NCBI RefSeq assembly: GCF_011008565.1
Contig: NZ_JAAIWK010000004.1
Span: 142,851 to 206,850, forward strand
Direction: 5' to 3'
From: Heyndrickxia ginsengihumi
GTDB lineage: Bacteria; Bacillota; Bacilli; Bacillales; Bacillaceae_C
Length of the DNA stretch: 64,000 bases
Positions 40,115-51,928 of the stretch are shown piece by piece. Both the position numbers and the translations under genes were made by a program. Each line of letters begins with the position of its first letter. Position 1 is the stretch's first letter. The notes beneath the pieces were generated by a model. The model searched no databases and was not told the origin of the DNA. It worked only from the letters and a program-made list of their open reading frames with translations.

Positions 40115-40498
40115 ATGGGTGTACCAAAAGGATTGCGTTACTCACAAGAACATGAATGGGTTAAAGATGAGAATGGAAATTTTCGAGTAGGGATTACAGA
40201 GTTTGCTCAATCAGAATTAGGGGATATCGTATTTGTTGAATTACCTGAAGTTGGCGCTGAATTACAAGCGAATGAACCATTTGGAAGTGTAGAATCAGTA
40301 AAAACTGTTTCTGAATTATATGCACCTATTAGTGGAAAAGTCGTGGAAGTCAATGAAGAATTAACAGATAATCCGGAATACGTAAATGAATCTCCGTTTG
40401 AAAAAGCTTGGATGGTTTTGATAGAACCGGCAAACCCGAGTGAAGTAGAGCAATTATTAACGGCTGAGCAATATGAAGAAATGATTAACGAAGCATAA
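40115..40498 (+). CDS. gcvH: Glycine cleavage system H protein (lipoyl carrier)
   Basis: Lipoylated carrier protein of 127 residues; in B. subtilis GcvH also hands octanoyl/lipoyl groups to other E2 subunits. The lipoyl Lys is K63 in [15 protein letters not shown]; the RYSQEHEWV start and the C-terminal QYEEMINEA are typical. Two ATGs (40112, 40115) follow GGAGGG; 40115 has better spacing and fits homologues (M-x-x-P-K-x-L-R-Y). The other glycine-cleavage genes are not here, consistent with its wider role in lipoate relay; lipoate synthase lipA is 12 kb away in the window. Confidence 0.96.
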   Translation: MGVPKGLRYSQEHEWVKDENGNFRVGITEFAQSELGDIVFVELPEVGAELQANEPFGSVESVKTVSELYAPISGKVVEVNEELTDNPEYVNESPFEKAWMVLIEPANPSEVEQLLTAEQYEEMINEA

Positions 40499-40507
40499 TT
40501 AAACATG

Positions 40508-40549
40508 AAAAGGATGTCTTAAACTTTGAATGAAGAGACGTCCTTTTTT
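40508..40549 (+). terminator. Terminator after gcvH
   Basis: AAAAGGATGTCTT pairs with AGACGTCCTTTT around an AT-rich loop, followed by TTTC. It begins nine bases after the gcvH stop. Confidence 0.85.
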
Positions 40550-40581
40550 CATCTAAACTGTGTTAGAAGGATGAAATAAGT

Positions 40582-40887
40582 ATGAATGATTGGACGGAAG
40601 AAGCGATTTTAGATCGCATCCAAAAAGAGGACAAAGTTGCACTTTATTTCTACACTCCTTTATGCGGAACTTGTCAAGTGGCGGGCAAAATGATAGAAAT
40701 TACAGAAGCAATTATTAAAGATTTTCATTATGCAAAAGCGAATTTAAACTATGTCCCAAAGATGGCAGAAGTATTTCAAATTGAAAGTGTTCCTTGTCTT
40801 CTGTTGTTTAAAAGAGGAATTTTATTAGAAAAAATCTATGCTTTTCAATCCGTTCCTTTTTTAGTTGAGGCATTAAAAAACGTTTAG
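40582..40887 (+). CDS. yusE: Thioredoxin-like protein YusE
   Basis: Thioredoxin-fold protein of 101 residues with C28-G-T-C31 (YFYTPLCGTCQVAGKM) and the cis-Pro loop VPCLLLFKRG, where an additional Cys follows the cis-Pro. Cytosolic. RBS AGAAGGATG. It matches YusE, encoded near gcvH in B. subtilis; the Toprim gene yusF that lies between them there is absent here. Partner unknown. Confidence 0.85.
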   Translation: MNDWTEEAILDRIQKEDKVALYFYTPLCGTCQVAGKMIEITEAIIKDFHYAKANLNYVPKMAEVFQIESVPCLLLFKRGILLEKIYAFQSVPFLVEALKNV

Positions 40888-41212
40888 TTAGAAAATAAAA
40901 AAGACAATGTTCATGTACATTGCGCCGGCTTTGACAAATTAATGTTTTATAAGAGTTTACAGTCTTTTTAGTTTTAAAATAAGATGGTGGCCCTCAAGTT
41001 TATTTTCAGCCACCAATTAAAAGAAATTGGCAAACTGGACAACTATCTATTGAATAATAATTAATGGGGTATCTACACTCTGAGACAATGTTCGTGCACA
41101 TTGTCTTTTTTTCGTGTTAATGCTGAAAAAAATGTAGAACGATTGTTGCAGGAGAATGCAGGAGGTAAAAGAATATAGAAATATAACATTATGTAAGAGG
41201 GAAGTGTTCGAT
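40888..41212. other. Intergenic region with a duplicated hairpin
   Basis: 325 bases. GACAATGTTCATGTACATTG at 40902-40921 and GACAATGTTCGTGCACATTG at 41084-41103 are near copies, each a hairpin; the second is a terminator. Between them lies a GGTGGC/GCCACC hairpin (about 40985-41014). No known riboswitch class was recognised. Confidence 0.5.
41083..41113 (+). terminator. Terminator upstream of the SCP2-like gene
   Basis: A 9-bp stem AGACAATGT/ACATTGTCT with a 6-base loop is followed by TTTTTTTC. It is about 195 bases past yusE, so it may end the yusE transcript or attenuate a leader of the following gene. Confidence 0.8.
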
Positions 41213-41566
41213 ATGGAAAAACTGTTTCAATCGTTTATCGCTGAACTTCAACAAAAAAATCATTTAAAGATTCTACTGCCTGCCCATCCGTTAGCTGTTC
41301 GTTTTTGTATTGAAGAGGGATGCTGGTCGCTAACACTATCTAGGGAAAACATAATATGGCAAAGCGTGGCGAAACTAGAAAGTATAATGAATTTGGAAAT
41401 CAAGTTAAATAGTCAACTGCTACAACAAGTCTTATTAGGAAAGGTGAGATTAAGCAATATAGTGAAATCAGGAGAACTCATTTACAAAGGTTCATATAGA
41501 CATTTCTTATTACTTGAATCGCTACTTTGGTTAGGTTGTACGAGAGAAATGGACAAATGTGGATGA
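41213..41566 (+). CDS. Small SCP2-like protein (possible YusD)
   Basis: 117-residue protein beginning MEKLFQSFIAELQQKNHLKILLP. The strand-helix pattern and the segment LEIKLNSQLLQQVLLGKVRLSNIVKSGELIYKGSYRHFLLLESLLWL resemble the sterol-carrier (SCP2) fold, and the position near yusE suggests YusD, but I am not certain. The ATG at 41213 follows AAGAGGGAAG; an upstream in-frame ATG at 41156 is less likely. There is no signal peptide and no catalytic motif. It may bind a small hydrophobic ligand. Confidence 0.6.
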   Translation: MEKLFQSFIAELQQKNHLKILLPAHPLAVRFCIEEGCWSLTLSRENIIWQSVAKLESIMNLEIKLNSQLLQQVLLGKVRLSNIVKSGELIYKGSYRHFLLLESLLWLGCTREMDKCG

Positions 41567-41649
41567 TATCTTCATATGAATGCCCCATCGCCCCTACAAA
41601 CACGGAAACATCATTTCTACTTTAGAATCCAATTTAATAAATTGAAAAT

Positions 41650-41770
41650 GGCTGTCTTGAAAAAGTCAGACATCACAAAAAGAATATATCTGCTAGGTAT
41701 AACTTATGCGGAAAACCTTATGATATATTTTATAGGAAATGTGATGATCGCTTTTACAGGACAGCCTTTT
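41650..41770. repeat. Nested palindromic element upstream of sufC
   Basis: Three successive pairs of arms close on each other: GGCTGTCTTG/CAGGACAGCC (41650 and 41757; 9 of 10), CATCACA/TGTGATG (41671 and 41740) and AATATATC/GATATATT (41683 and 41722), followed by TTTTTG. It looks like a MITE-like element whose RNA form would be one long hairpin; it may also terminate the upstream transcript. Confidence 0.7.
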
Positions 41771-41889
41771 TGTATATAACGAAATGATCATGTTCATGAA
41801 GTTTTTAGCCACATAGCAGCGATTATGTTATCATTTAAAATAGATGTTTTATTCCCTGAAATGACTAGATAATCCGGGTTTCTAACCGG

Positions 41890-41918
41890 TTGCGAATACT
41901 TTTAATTTGTTATAAAAT
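41890..41918 (+). promoter_or_regulatory. Candidate promoter of the suf operon
   Basis: TTGCGA, 17 bases, TAAAAT, in an AT-rich region about 60 bases before the sufC start codon. The following AT-rich array (ATAATGATAATAAAATGAGAAT) is only vaguely like a Fur box. Confidence 0.5.
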
Positions 41919-41979
41919 AATAATGATAATAAAATGAGAATAAGATGATTGAAATATATATTTATGGAGGTATTTTTTC

Positions 41980-42765
41980 ATGGCAGGTTCAAAACTAGTG
42001 ATTAAAGATCTACACGTCGAAATTGAAGGCAAAGAAATTTTAAAAGGTGTTAATTTAGAGATTAGCAGCGGTGAATTTCATGCCATTATGGGACCAAATG
42101 GAACAGGTAAATCAACGCTTTCTTCTGCCATTATGGGACATCCAAAATATGTCGTAACACAAGGTAGTATTACATTAGACGGCAAAAATGTATTAGAAAT
42201 GGAAGTAGATGAAAGAGCAAAAGCTGGACTTTTCTTAGCTATGCAATATCCAAGTGAAATTAGTGGTGTAACAAATGCAGATTTCTTACGTTCAGCTATT
42301 AATAGCCGCCGTGAAGAAGGAAATGAAATTCCGTTAATGAAATTTATCCGTGAACTTGATAAGAAAATGGAATTTCTAGAAATGGATACAAATATGGCTC
42401 AACGTTATTTAAATGAAGGTTTTTCTGGCGGTGAGAAAAAACGTAATGAAATTTTACAATTAATGATGATTCAGCCTAAGTTTGCCATTTTGGATGAAAT
42501 TGATTCTGGTCTTGATATCGATGCTTTAAAAATTGTCGCAAAAGGAATCAATGAAATGCGCAGCAGCGAATTTGGGTGCTTAATCATTACGCACTACCAA
42601 CGTTTGCTAAATTATATTACTCCTGACTATGTACACATTATGATGCAAGGTCGCGTTGTAAAATCTGGAGGTCCTGAACTAGCTTCACGCCTTGAAGCAG
42701 AAGGATATGATTGGATTAAAAAAGAGCTAGGAATTGAAGACGAAACGATCGGTCAAGAAGCATAA
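41980..42765 (+). CDS. sufC: Fe-S cluster assembly ATPase SufC
   Basis: ABC-type ATPase of the SufBCD scaffold complex, which assembles Fe-S clusters in the cytoplasm. The 261 residues show Walker A GPNGTGKST (residues 35-43), the Suf-specific signature SGGEKKRNEI, Walker B FAILDEIDSGLD and the switch His in IITHYQRLL. RBS GGAGG 9 bases upstream. First gene of sufCDSUB, the only Fe-S system usually essential in B. subtilis. Confidence 0.98.
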   Translation: MAGSKLVIKDLHVEIEGKEILKGVNLEISSGEFHAIMGPNGTGKSTLSSAIMGHPKYVVTQGSITLDGKNVLEMEVDERAKAGLFLAMQYPSEISGVTNADFLRSAINSRREEGNEIPLMKFIRELDKKMEFLEMDTNMAQRYLNEGFSGGEKKRNEILQLMMIQPKFAILDEIDSGLDIDALKIVAKGINEMRSSEFGCLIITHYQRLLNYITPDYVHIMMQGRVVKSGGPELASRLEAEGYDWIKKELGIEDETIGQEA

Positions 42766-42782
42766 GTTAGGAGGATCTAATT

Positions 42783-45743
<2,961 letters not shown>

Positions 45744-45763
45744 GAGTGGAGGAGTGAAGAAAA

Positions 45764-47161
45764 ATGGCAAAACAAATGCCTGAAATTGGCGATTATAAGT
45801 ATGGTTTTCACGATAAAGATATTTCAATCTTCCGTGCTAAACGTGGACTAACAAAAGAAATCGTCGAAGAAATTTCACGAATGAAAGAAGAACCGCAATG
45901 GATGCTTGACTTTCGTTTGAAATCATTGGAGCATTTTTATAATAAACCAATGCCACAATGGGGTGGAGATCTATCTGCACTAAATTTTGACGAAATTACT
46001 TATTATGTAAAACCTACTGAACAATCTGGTCGTTCTTGGGATGAAGTTCCTGAAGAAATTAAAAATACATTTGATAAGTTAGGGATTCCGGAAGCTGAAC
46101 AAAAATATTTAGCTGGGGTTTCTGCTCAATATGAATCTGAAGTTGTGTATCATAATATGAAACAAGATCTTGAAAAATTAGGTATTGTCTTCAAAGATAC
46201 TGACTCTGCTTTGAAAGAAAATGAAGATATTTTCCGTGAACATTGGGCAACTGTCATTCCTCCAACAGATAATAAATTTGCGGCTTTGAACTCTGCTGTT
46301 TGGTCAGGCGGCTCCTTTATTTATGTTCCAAAAGGTGTGAAAGTGGATACGCCACTACAAGCATACTTCCGTATTAATTCTGAAAATATGGGACAATTTG
46401 AACGTACATTAATTATTGTTGATGAAGGTGCTTCTGTACATTATGTTGAAGGATGTACAGCTCCTGTTTATACGACGAATTCGCTTCATAGTGCAGTTGT
46501 AGAAATCATTATTAAGAAAGATGCTTACTGCCGTTATACAACGATTCAAAACTGGGCAAATAACGTTTATAACTTAGTTACAAAACGTGCGGTGTGTGCG
46601 GAAAACGCGACGATGGAATGGATTGACGGTAACATTGGATCTAAGTTAACGATGAAATATCCAGCTGTGTTATTGAAAGGTGAAGGCGCTCGTGGTATGA
46701 CGCTTTCAATTGCAATTGCTGGTAAAGGTCAACACCAAGATGCTGGTGCAAAAATGTACCATTTGGCACCAAATACATCTTCCACAATTGTTTCAAAATC
46801 TATTTCTAAGCATGGCGGAAAAGTAACATATCGCGGTATTGTTCACTTTGGACGCAAAGCTGATGGTGCCCGTGCTAACATTGAATGTGACACACTTATC
46901 ATGGATAACCAATCTACTTCTGATACGATTCCATATAATGAAATTTTAAATGATAATATCTCTTTGGAACACGAAGCAAAAGTATCAAAAGTATCTGAAG
47001 AACAGCTTTTCTATCTTATGAGCCGTGGAATTTCTGAACAAGAAGCAACTGAAATGATCGTTATGGGATTCATTGAACCATTTACAAAAGAATTACCAAT
47101 GGAATATGCAGTAGAAATGAACCGTTTGATTAAGTTCGAAATGGAAGGTTCTATTGGATAA
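45764..47161 (+). CDS. sufB: Fe-S cluster assembly protein SufB
   Basis: Scaffold subunit on which clusters are built. The 465 residues contain MPQWGGDL, the SufBD beta-helix with [52 protein letters not shown], the [15 protein letters not shown] segment and the C-terminal [16 protein letters not shown] with Cys and acidic residues used in cluster building. RBS GGAGGAG. Last gene of the operon, ended by a strong terminator. Confidence 0.98.
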   Translation: MAKQMPEIGDYKYGFHDKDISIFRAKRGLTKEIVEEISRMKEEPQWMLDFRLKSLEHFYNKPMPQWGGDLSALNFDEITYYVKPTEQSGRSWDEVPEEIKNTFDKLGIPEAEQKYLAGVSAQYESEVVYHNMKQDLEKLGIVFKDTDSALKENEDIFREHWATVIPPTDNKFAALNSAVWSGGSFIYVPKGVKVDTPLQAYFRINSENMGQFERTLIIVDEGASVHYVEGCTAPVYTTNSLHSAVVEIIIKKDAYCRYTTIQNWANNVYNLVTKRAVCAENATMEWIDGNIGSKLTMKYPAVLLKGEGARGMTLSIAIAGKGQHQDAGAKMYHLAPNTSSTIVSKSISKHGGKVTYRGIVHFGRKADGARANIECDTLIMDNQSTSDTIPYNEILNDNISLEHEAKVSKVSEEQLFYLMSRGISEQEATEMIVMGFIEPFTKELPMEYAVEMNRLIKFEMEGSIG

Positions 47162-47176
47162 TAGTAGTAAATTCAA

Positions 47177-47206
47177 AACCCTTCGAATTATCGAAGGGTT
47201 TTTTCT
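47177..47206 (+). terminator. Terminator of the suf operon
   Basis: A 10-bp perfect stem AACCCTTCGA/TCGAAGGGTT with loop ATTA is followed by TTTTCTTT, 17 bases after the sufB stop. Confidence 0.95.
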
Positions 47207-47432
47207 TTGCGTAAATGACTGATGGGATTCCCTATATTGACATACAGAAGCTGCTGACAGCATAGCCTCATTATTTTTTTAAAAATAGCAACCAATTCCT
47301 CATTTTATACATAAAACCTTCTTATTTAAGAAAGAATGACAGTAAGTGGTGATGAGCTATTATTTTTGGGATCGTGTTCTTCACTCTATTTAAGATTGTG
47401 AATAACTTCTCATATTGAAAGGAGTTTTTTAA

Positions 47433-47969
47433 TTGAATTACCCTTCATTTGATGAAGTACTTCAAGTGAGAGAACTATTGATAGGGACTGTCCGTTCTCA
47501 TTGGGTTAATGATAATATTACTTCATGGAAGTGGTGGTTTTTGTTACTGTCTGCAACGCTCCCATGGCTTTTATGGAATCATTTCAGAGATAGAACGAGA
47601 AGTATTGAACTATTATGTTACGGGTTAATGTGGGCGGTAATCTCTATCATATTGGATTTAATCGGTGTGAATGCCATTTTCTGGGGGTATCCTAATAAAG
47701 TACTGCCAATGATGCTGCCCTTTTTTCCAGCGGATCTCACAGTGATCCCCGTTACATTTATGTTTGTATATCAACTCAGTACAAATTTTACTGCCTACAT
47801 AATAAGTACGGTTATTGCTGCTGGCTGTTTTTCATTTATCATTGAACCAATTTTTATTAAACTAAAATTGCTTACATTAAATAATTGGAATCATGCCTTT
47901 TCTTTTGTAGGTTTTGTGCTTATTTCATTTTTTATATATGGAATTGTCAATTTGCTGAAAGAACATTAG
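47433..47969 (+). CDS. CBO0543-family integral membrane protein
   Basis: 178 residues with about five hydrophobic segments (near 34-50, 60-80, 92-114, 120-142 and 152-174) joined by short loops, including WWFLLLSATLPWLLW, FWGYPNKVLP and FFPADLTVIPVTFMF. This arrangement fits the CBO0543 family of Bacillus/Clostridium membrane proteins of unknown function. The TTG start follows AAAGGAG at 8 bases. It stands alone between two terminators. Confidence 0.75.
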   Translation: MNYPSFDEVLQVRELLIGTVRSHWVNDNITSWKWWFLLLSATLPWLLWNHFRDRTRSIELLCYGLMWAVISIILDLIGVNAIFWGYPNKVLPMMLPFFPADLTVIPVTFMFVYQLSTNFTAYIISTVIAAGCFSFIIEPIFIKLKLLTLNNWNHAFSFVGFVLISFFIYGIVNLLKEH

Positions 47970-48031
47970 TATAGTCAAATGATTGGATTAAAATATTGAC
48001 TGCTTACATGAAACGACATGGAGAATGAGCA

Positions 48032-48069
48032 ACTCGCTTAAATTCTGAATGAAAGCGGGTTTTTCTTTT
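48032..48069 (+). terminator. Terminator after the CBO0543-family gene
   Basis: ACTCGCTT pairs with AAGCGGGT (one G:T) around a 13-base loop, followed by TTTTCTTTT. Confidence 0.75.
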
Positions 48070-48183
48070 GCACTTTACTCACGGTATTCAATTAATCGTG
48101 GTAAAATAAACAATATAAACATATGTAAATATTGTACTGGAAATTTTTCTTGTCCTTTATCCTTACTATAAGGGGAATAGTAA

Positions 48184-49569
48184 ATGATTGAAACGATACA
48201 TATTTATCATACAAATGATGTTCATAGTCATTTTGAAAACTGGCCAAAAATTCGCCTTTTATTACAACAGAGACAACAAATGCACAACATAAATGGAGAG
48301 AGTGTATTTCTTTTTGATATTGGTGATCACGTAGACAGATGGCATCCTTTTAGCGAAGGAACGCTCGGAAAGGGAAATATTACTTTACTTAATGAAGCCG
48401 GGTATGATGCCGTTACGATCGGAAATAATGAAGGCATAACTTTGCCACATGAGGCATTAAATACTTTGTATGAGAATGCCCAGTTTGATGTCATTCTTGC
48501 TAATTTGTTTAATGAGCAACAACTGCGTCCTAATTGGGTTCAACCATATAAAGTATACACAACAAAAAATGGCGTCAAAATTGGTGTAGTAGCTGTAACA
48601 GCACCATTTACAAAATTATATGAGCTTTTAGGATGGACTATTTCCGAGCCTTTAGAGGAATTGGGTAAGCAACTGCGAGAATTGAACAAGCATGTGGATG
48701 TTATTGTTGTTCTTTCCCATTTAGGAATACACGATGATCGAACAATTGCAAAGTTATTTCCAGAGGTAGATGTTATTCTCGGTGGTCATACCCATCATGT
48801 ATTATTGGATGGAGAATATGTGAATCAATCGATCCTTGCTGCTGCAGGAAAGTATGGCCGTTATGTAGGATATGTGGAACTAGATATTGATGTAGAAGCG
48901 AAAAAGGCTGTTAATAAATCTGCGATATTATTTGAAACTAGTCAATTGCCAGCCCCATCTGGTGAAATGAATGAAATTCAGCAATATAACATCGAAGGCA
49001 AACGTTTATTAAGCACTAAGGTTGTGCATCTTCCAGAGACGTTGACAACGGATTGGTTTACGGAATCCCCTTTAGCACAGCTTCTTTGTGAGGCCATTAA
49101 CGAATGGTGTGGGGCTGATTGTGCCTTTCTAAATGCAGGCTTAGTATTGGATCATTTACAAAGAGGAACAGTCACAAAATTTGATATTCACAGGATTCTT
49201 CCTCATCCCATTAATCCTTGCTTAATTACTTTAACAGGTGAACAATTGCATGATATACTGCGCGCGACATTAGATCCAAAATGGGTCAATATGGAATTAA
49301 AAGGTCTGGGGTTTCGTGGGAAAATTATGGGGAAATTTATCTATCACGATATCCGCTTTGATCAACAACAAATTTATATTAAAAATCGTCCACTGCAATT
49401 AGATCATATTTATAAACTTGGGACAATTGATATGTACACATTTGGACATTTCTTTCCGCATATTCATGAGGCAGAAAAACAGTATTTTATGCCAGAATTT
49501 TTAAGAGATGTTTTAGCGTGGAAATTACAAAATGTATATCCTACTTCGAAACGTTGTACTTCATTATAA
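48184..49569 (+). CDS. yunD: Metallophosphatase/5'-nucleotidase-family protein YunD
   Basis: Two-domain UshA/5'-nucleotidase-like phosphoesterase. The N-terminal calcineurin-like metal site carries HTNDVHSH, DIGDHVDRW, GNNEG, LSHLG and GGHTHH; the C-terminal nucleotidase domain follows from about residue 275. There is no signal peptide, so it is probably cytoplasmic, unlike exported UshA. The usual GNHE/GNHD metal motif is GNNE here, as I recall for YunD proteins. 461 residues; the physiological substrate is unknown. It starts the yunD-yunC-yunB run. Confidence 0.9.
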   Translation: MIETIHIYHTNDVHSHFENWPKIRLLLQQRQQMHNINGESVFLFDIGDHVDRWHPFSEGTLGKGNITLLNEAGYDAVTIGNNEGITLPHEALNTLYENAQFDVILANLFNEQQLRPNWVQPYKVYTTKNGVKIGVVAVTAPFTKLYELLGWTISEPLEELGKQLRELNKHVDVIVVLSHLGIHDDRTIAKLFPEVDVILGGHTHHVLLDGEYVNQSILAAAGKYGRYVGYVELDIDVEAKKAVNKSAILFETSQLPAPSGEMNEIQQYNIEGKRLLSTKVVHLPETLTTDWFTESPLAQLLCEAINEWCGADCAFLNAGLVLDHLQRGTVTKFDIHRILPHPINPCLITLTGEQLHDILRATLDPKWVNMELKGLGFRGKIMGKFIYHDIRFDQQQIYIKNRPLQLDHIYKLGTIDMYTFGHFFPHIHEAEKQYFMPEFLRDVLAWKLQNVYPTSKRCTSL

Positions 49570-49643
49570 TGTGTAAAAGCACGAAACACATTCCGCGACA
49601 TACAGTATTATGTGAACTATTTGATTAAAGGAGCGGAATAAAA

Positions 49644-49946
49644 ATGATCAACGTTTTTCCAATCCAGCTAGAAGATCATACTTTTATTGCAACATCAGTA
49701 AAATTACCAAAGACAAATCTATTAACGATATCCAATGATAAAGGCTACATTATGTGTGGAGCCCTCGATGTTGGTTTACTAAACAGTCAATTAAAGGATC
49801 GTCATATCGTTGCTGGCAGGGCGGTAGGAGTTAAAACGATTGAGCAATTGCTAGAATCGCCACTTGAGTCGATTACCTTTGAGGCTGAAAAACTTGGCAT
49901 TCATGTTGGAATGATCGGAAAAGAAGCTTTATTAAAAATGGTTTAG
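49644..49946 (+). CDS. yunC: DUF1805-family protein YunC
   Basis: 100-residue conserved protein matching YunC (DUF1805), a small alpha/beta fold. Recognisable segments: GYIMCGALDVGLLN, ACRAVGV-like AGRAVGVKTIEQLL and a C-terminal GMIGKEALLKM. No catalytic residues are known. RBS AAAGGAGCGG. It lies 74 bases after yunD and about 50 bases before yunB. Function unknown. Confidence 0.88.
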   Translation: MINVFPIQLEDHTFIATSVKLPKTNLLTISNDKGYIMCGALDVGLLNSQLKDRHIVAGRAVGVKTIEQLLESPLESITFEAEKLGIHVGMIGKEALLKMV

Positions 49947-49999
49947 AAATAAATTCCTTCTTTCAAGCATAGAAATAGCTTGTAAGGGGGGATTTTTTG

Positions 50000-50728
50000 A
50001 TGGGGAAGTTTCGAACACGAAGACCCCGGCGAGGACCCTTGCCAATGAGATATGTTCTGCTTCTTTCTTTTGCCTTTTTTATTTTTTCAACGATCATAAG
50101 TATTGTCATCATTGATAAAGGCATTGAACCAACTTTAATGAAGTATGCAGATTCGGAAACAAAGAAATTAGCAGCCTATGTAACTAATCAAGCAATTGAG
50201 GATAATATTGCTAATAAAAATCTAAAAAATCAATTAAACTCAGTTGACGTAAAAACATTAAACGTCGTTCAGGCAAGTATTGAAAATGATATTATTAAAG
50301 ATCTTAAAGAAATTGAAACAGGAAAAATTCAATCGTTGGAAGAAATTGCCCATGATGATGGTTTTGGAAAAGGGGATCAGTCAAAAAATGAGATTTTTTC
50401 AGTTCCTCTCGGTAAAGTAACAAATATCGCTTTACTTGGGAACTTAGGGCCGAATATTCCTGTCCAATTTCAAATGGTGGGGGACTTAGAAAGCACAGAT
50501 TTTAAAGTAAAAAAGGAAGAATATGGGATTAATAATGCCCTCTTCTATATTTATTTTAAAATGAAAATTAAGATGCAAGTGGTCATTCCGTTTTCTTCTC
50601 ATACGATTACGTATTCACGTGATGTGCCATTAATGATGAGCAATGAAAAAGGAGACGTCCCGCAGTTTTATAATGGGGATAGTAAATCGACTAACCCGAC
50701 AATTGAGCTACCAAAAAGTTCAAAATAA
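50000..50728 (+). CDS. yunB: Sporulation protein YunB
   Basis: Membrane-anchored sporulation protein; in B. subtilis yunB belongs to the sigma-E mother-cell regulon. Very basic N terminus (RTRRPRRG), one TM helix (about residues 18-40), then an extracytoplasmic domain with SVPLGKVTNIALLGNLGPNIPVQF. The TTG at 49997 one codon upstream is also possible; the ATG at 50000 is 8 bases from AAGGGGGG. 242 residues. It is convergent with lytH, and a strong hairpin lies between. Confidence 0.88.
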   Translation: MGKFRTRRPRRGPLPMRYVLLLSFAFFIFSTIISIVIIDKGIEPTLMKYADSETKKLAAYVTNQAIEDNIANKNLKNQLNSVDVKTLNVVQASIENDIIKDLKEIETGKIQSLEEIAHDDGFGKGDQSKNEIFSVPLGKVTNIALLGNLGPNIPVQFQMVGDLESTDFKVKKEEYGINNALFYIYFKMKIKMQVVIPFSSHTITYSRDVPLMMSNEKGDVPQFYNGDSKSTNPTIELPKSSK

Positions 50729-50729
50729 G

Positions 50730-50775
50730 CAGCAAATAATCCCGTCATTTTAAGAGCGGGATTGTTTGCTTTTTA
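50730..50775. terminator. Terminator after yunB, overlapping the end of lytH
   Basis: GCAAATAATCCCG pairs with CGGGATTGTTTGC (13 positions, one G:T) followed by TTTTTAATTT. The right arm encodes the last codons of lytH on the other strand, so coding sequence and terminator share bases. Confidence 0.9.
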
Positions 50776-51754
50776 ATTTACGTTGTTTATCGAATATTTC
50801 CCATCTCTTTAAAGATGGATAAGGGTCAAAAGACCACTCTGTTCGTCCATTATCTTTATATAAACCATAGTGCAGATGTGGAGGAAACTTTCCAGAAGTC
50901 CCTTTTGGACCGTAACCAGTGCTACCTACTCCGCCAATGACCATTCCTGGTTTTACAACTTGACCCACTTTAATATTTTTTGCATAGCCGCTTAAGTGGG
51001 CAAAATAGTGATATGTGTTGTTTAAATCTCGAATGCCAATTCGCCATCCGCCGTATTTATTCCATCCTTTCATTTCTACAATTCCATAAGAAGTTGCACG
51101 GACTGGAACACCATAATCAGCAAAAATATCTGTCCCTTCATGAATTCTCCTGCCTCCCCAGCCACGGCTATCTCCCCATGTACTTCGATAGCTATAATTA
51201 TATTGTAATGGCAAAGGGAATGAATGCTCATCTAGATTGAGGGTATGAAATTTCTTATATATTTTTGCTTTCTCTAAAATCATCAATACTGTTTTATCAC
51301 GCTTATAATAATTCCATAAAGCAATTTTCATATTATCATCATCTACACCATATTGTAATAGAAACGAGCTTATCGTATATAATAGATCTTTGTCATTCGT
51401 TTGATCTGCCTTATGATCACCATTCCCGTCTTTTCCCATACCATTAAAAAGGGCAATAGAGAGCGGGGCGCGATCATTTTTGTCTGGATTAAGTGGGCCT
51501 ACCCATTTATCATTTGGCATATAAATAGAAATAAGTCCATTTGTCTTTGGAAGATCATCGCGGACGGCACGAATACTTTTTTCATATTGATCAATGGCTG
51601 CTAAATAGTACCATGGAATATGCGTAATTGTTTCCATTGAAGTGAACAGTTCCATTCTTTTTTTATTTTTCTCACGATCTGATAGTTCTGCTGCATTCAC
51701 GATATTCGGAAAAAAAAGAAATAGAAGCAAGCTAATTAGTAATGCTTTATGCAC
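50750..51754 (-). CDS. lytH: L-Ala-D-Glu endopeptidase LytH (M23 family)
   Basis: Secreted zinc peptidase of late sporulation; in B. subtilis LytH (YunA) cuts L-Ala-D-Glu bonds to leave single L-alanine side chains in the spore cortex. A signal peptide (residues 1-22, cleavage near VNAAE), an alpha-helical N-terminal domain, and a C-terminal M23/LytM domain with the zinc ligands in RIHEGTDIF and PPHLHYG. The GTG start follows GAGGTGTGA. 334 residues. It faces yunB, another sporulation gene. Confidence 0.94.
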   Translation of the reverse strand: MHKALLISLLLFLFFPNIVNAAELSDREKNKKRMELFTSMETITHIPWYYLAAIDQYEKSIRAVRDDLPKTNGLISIYMPNDKWVGPLNPDKNDRAPLSIALFNGMGKDGNGDHKADQTNDKDLLYTISSFLLQYGVDDDNMKIALWNYYKRDKTVLMILEKAKIYKKFHTLNLDEHSFPLPLQYNYSYRSTWGDSRGWGGRRIHEGTDIFADYGVPVRATSYGIVEMKGWNKYGGWRIGIRDLNNTYHYFAHLSGYAKNIKVGQVVKPGMVIGGVGSTGYGPKGTSGKFPPHLHYGLYKDNGRTEWSFDPYPSLKRWEIFDKQRKLKSKQSRS

Positions 51755-51928
51755 AATTCACACCTCTTCTTTATAATATCCTTTTGTTATTTTGTTGATA
51801 GAAGTGTTTTTTCATAAGTATAAAATTTTGGAAATCCGCTGACGTTTTCTTGTATAAAGTAAAATTCATATGGTAAAGTGATAGTGAAGGCAAAAACACG
51901 CACAACAATTTTGTGGAGATGATGAGAA

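Larger units (their letters stand above)
41567..41979. other. Intergenic region before the suf operon
   Basis: 413 bases containing the nested palindrome at 41650-41770 and the candidate suf promoter at 41890-41918. The metNPQ methionine transporter genes that lie here in B. subtilis are absent. Confidence 0.6.

Noticed and set aside
40980..41080. Possible T-box or S-box riboswitch before the SCP2-like gene
   Set aside because: The GGTGGC hairpin is not a T-box antiterminator (no GGTGG-N-ACCGCG pattern) and no S-box core was recognised; kept only as an unassigned structured region.
41576..41779. 67-residue open frame upstream of sufC
   Set aside because: It runs through the nested palindrome at 41650-41770; no RBS, and the composition is that of non-coding DNA.
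41911..41960. Fur-box-like AT-rich array upstream of sufC
   Set aside because: ATAATGATAATAAAATGAGAAT matches Fur hexamers loosely, but no palindromic 7-1-7 site (TGATAATNATTATCA) is present.
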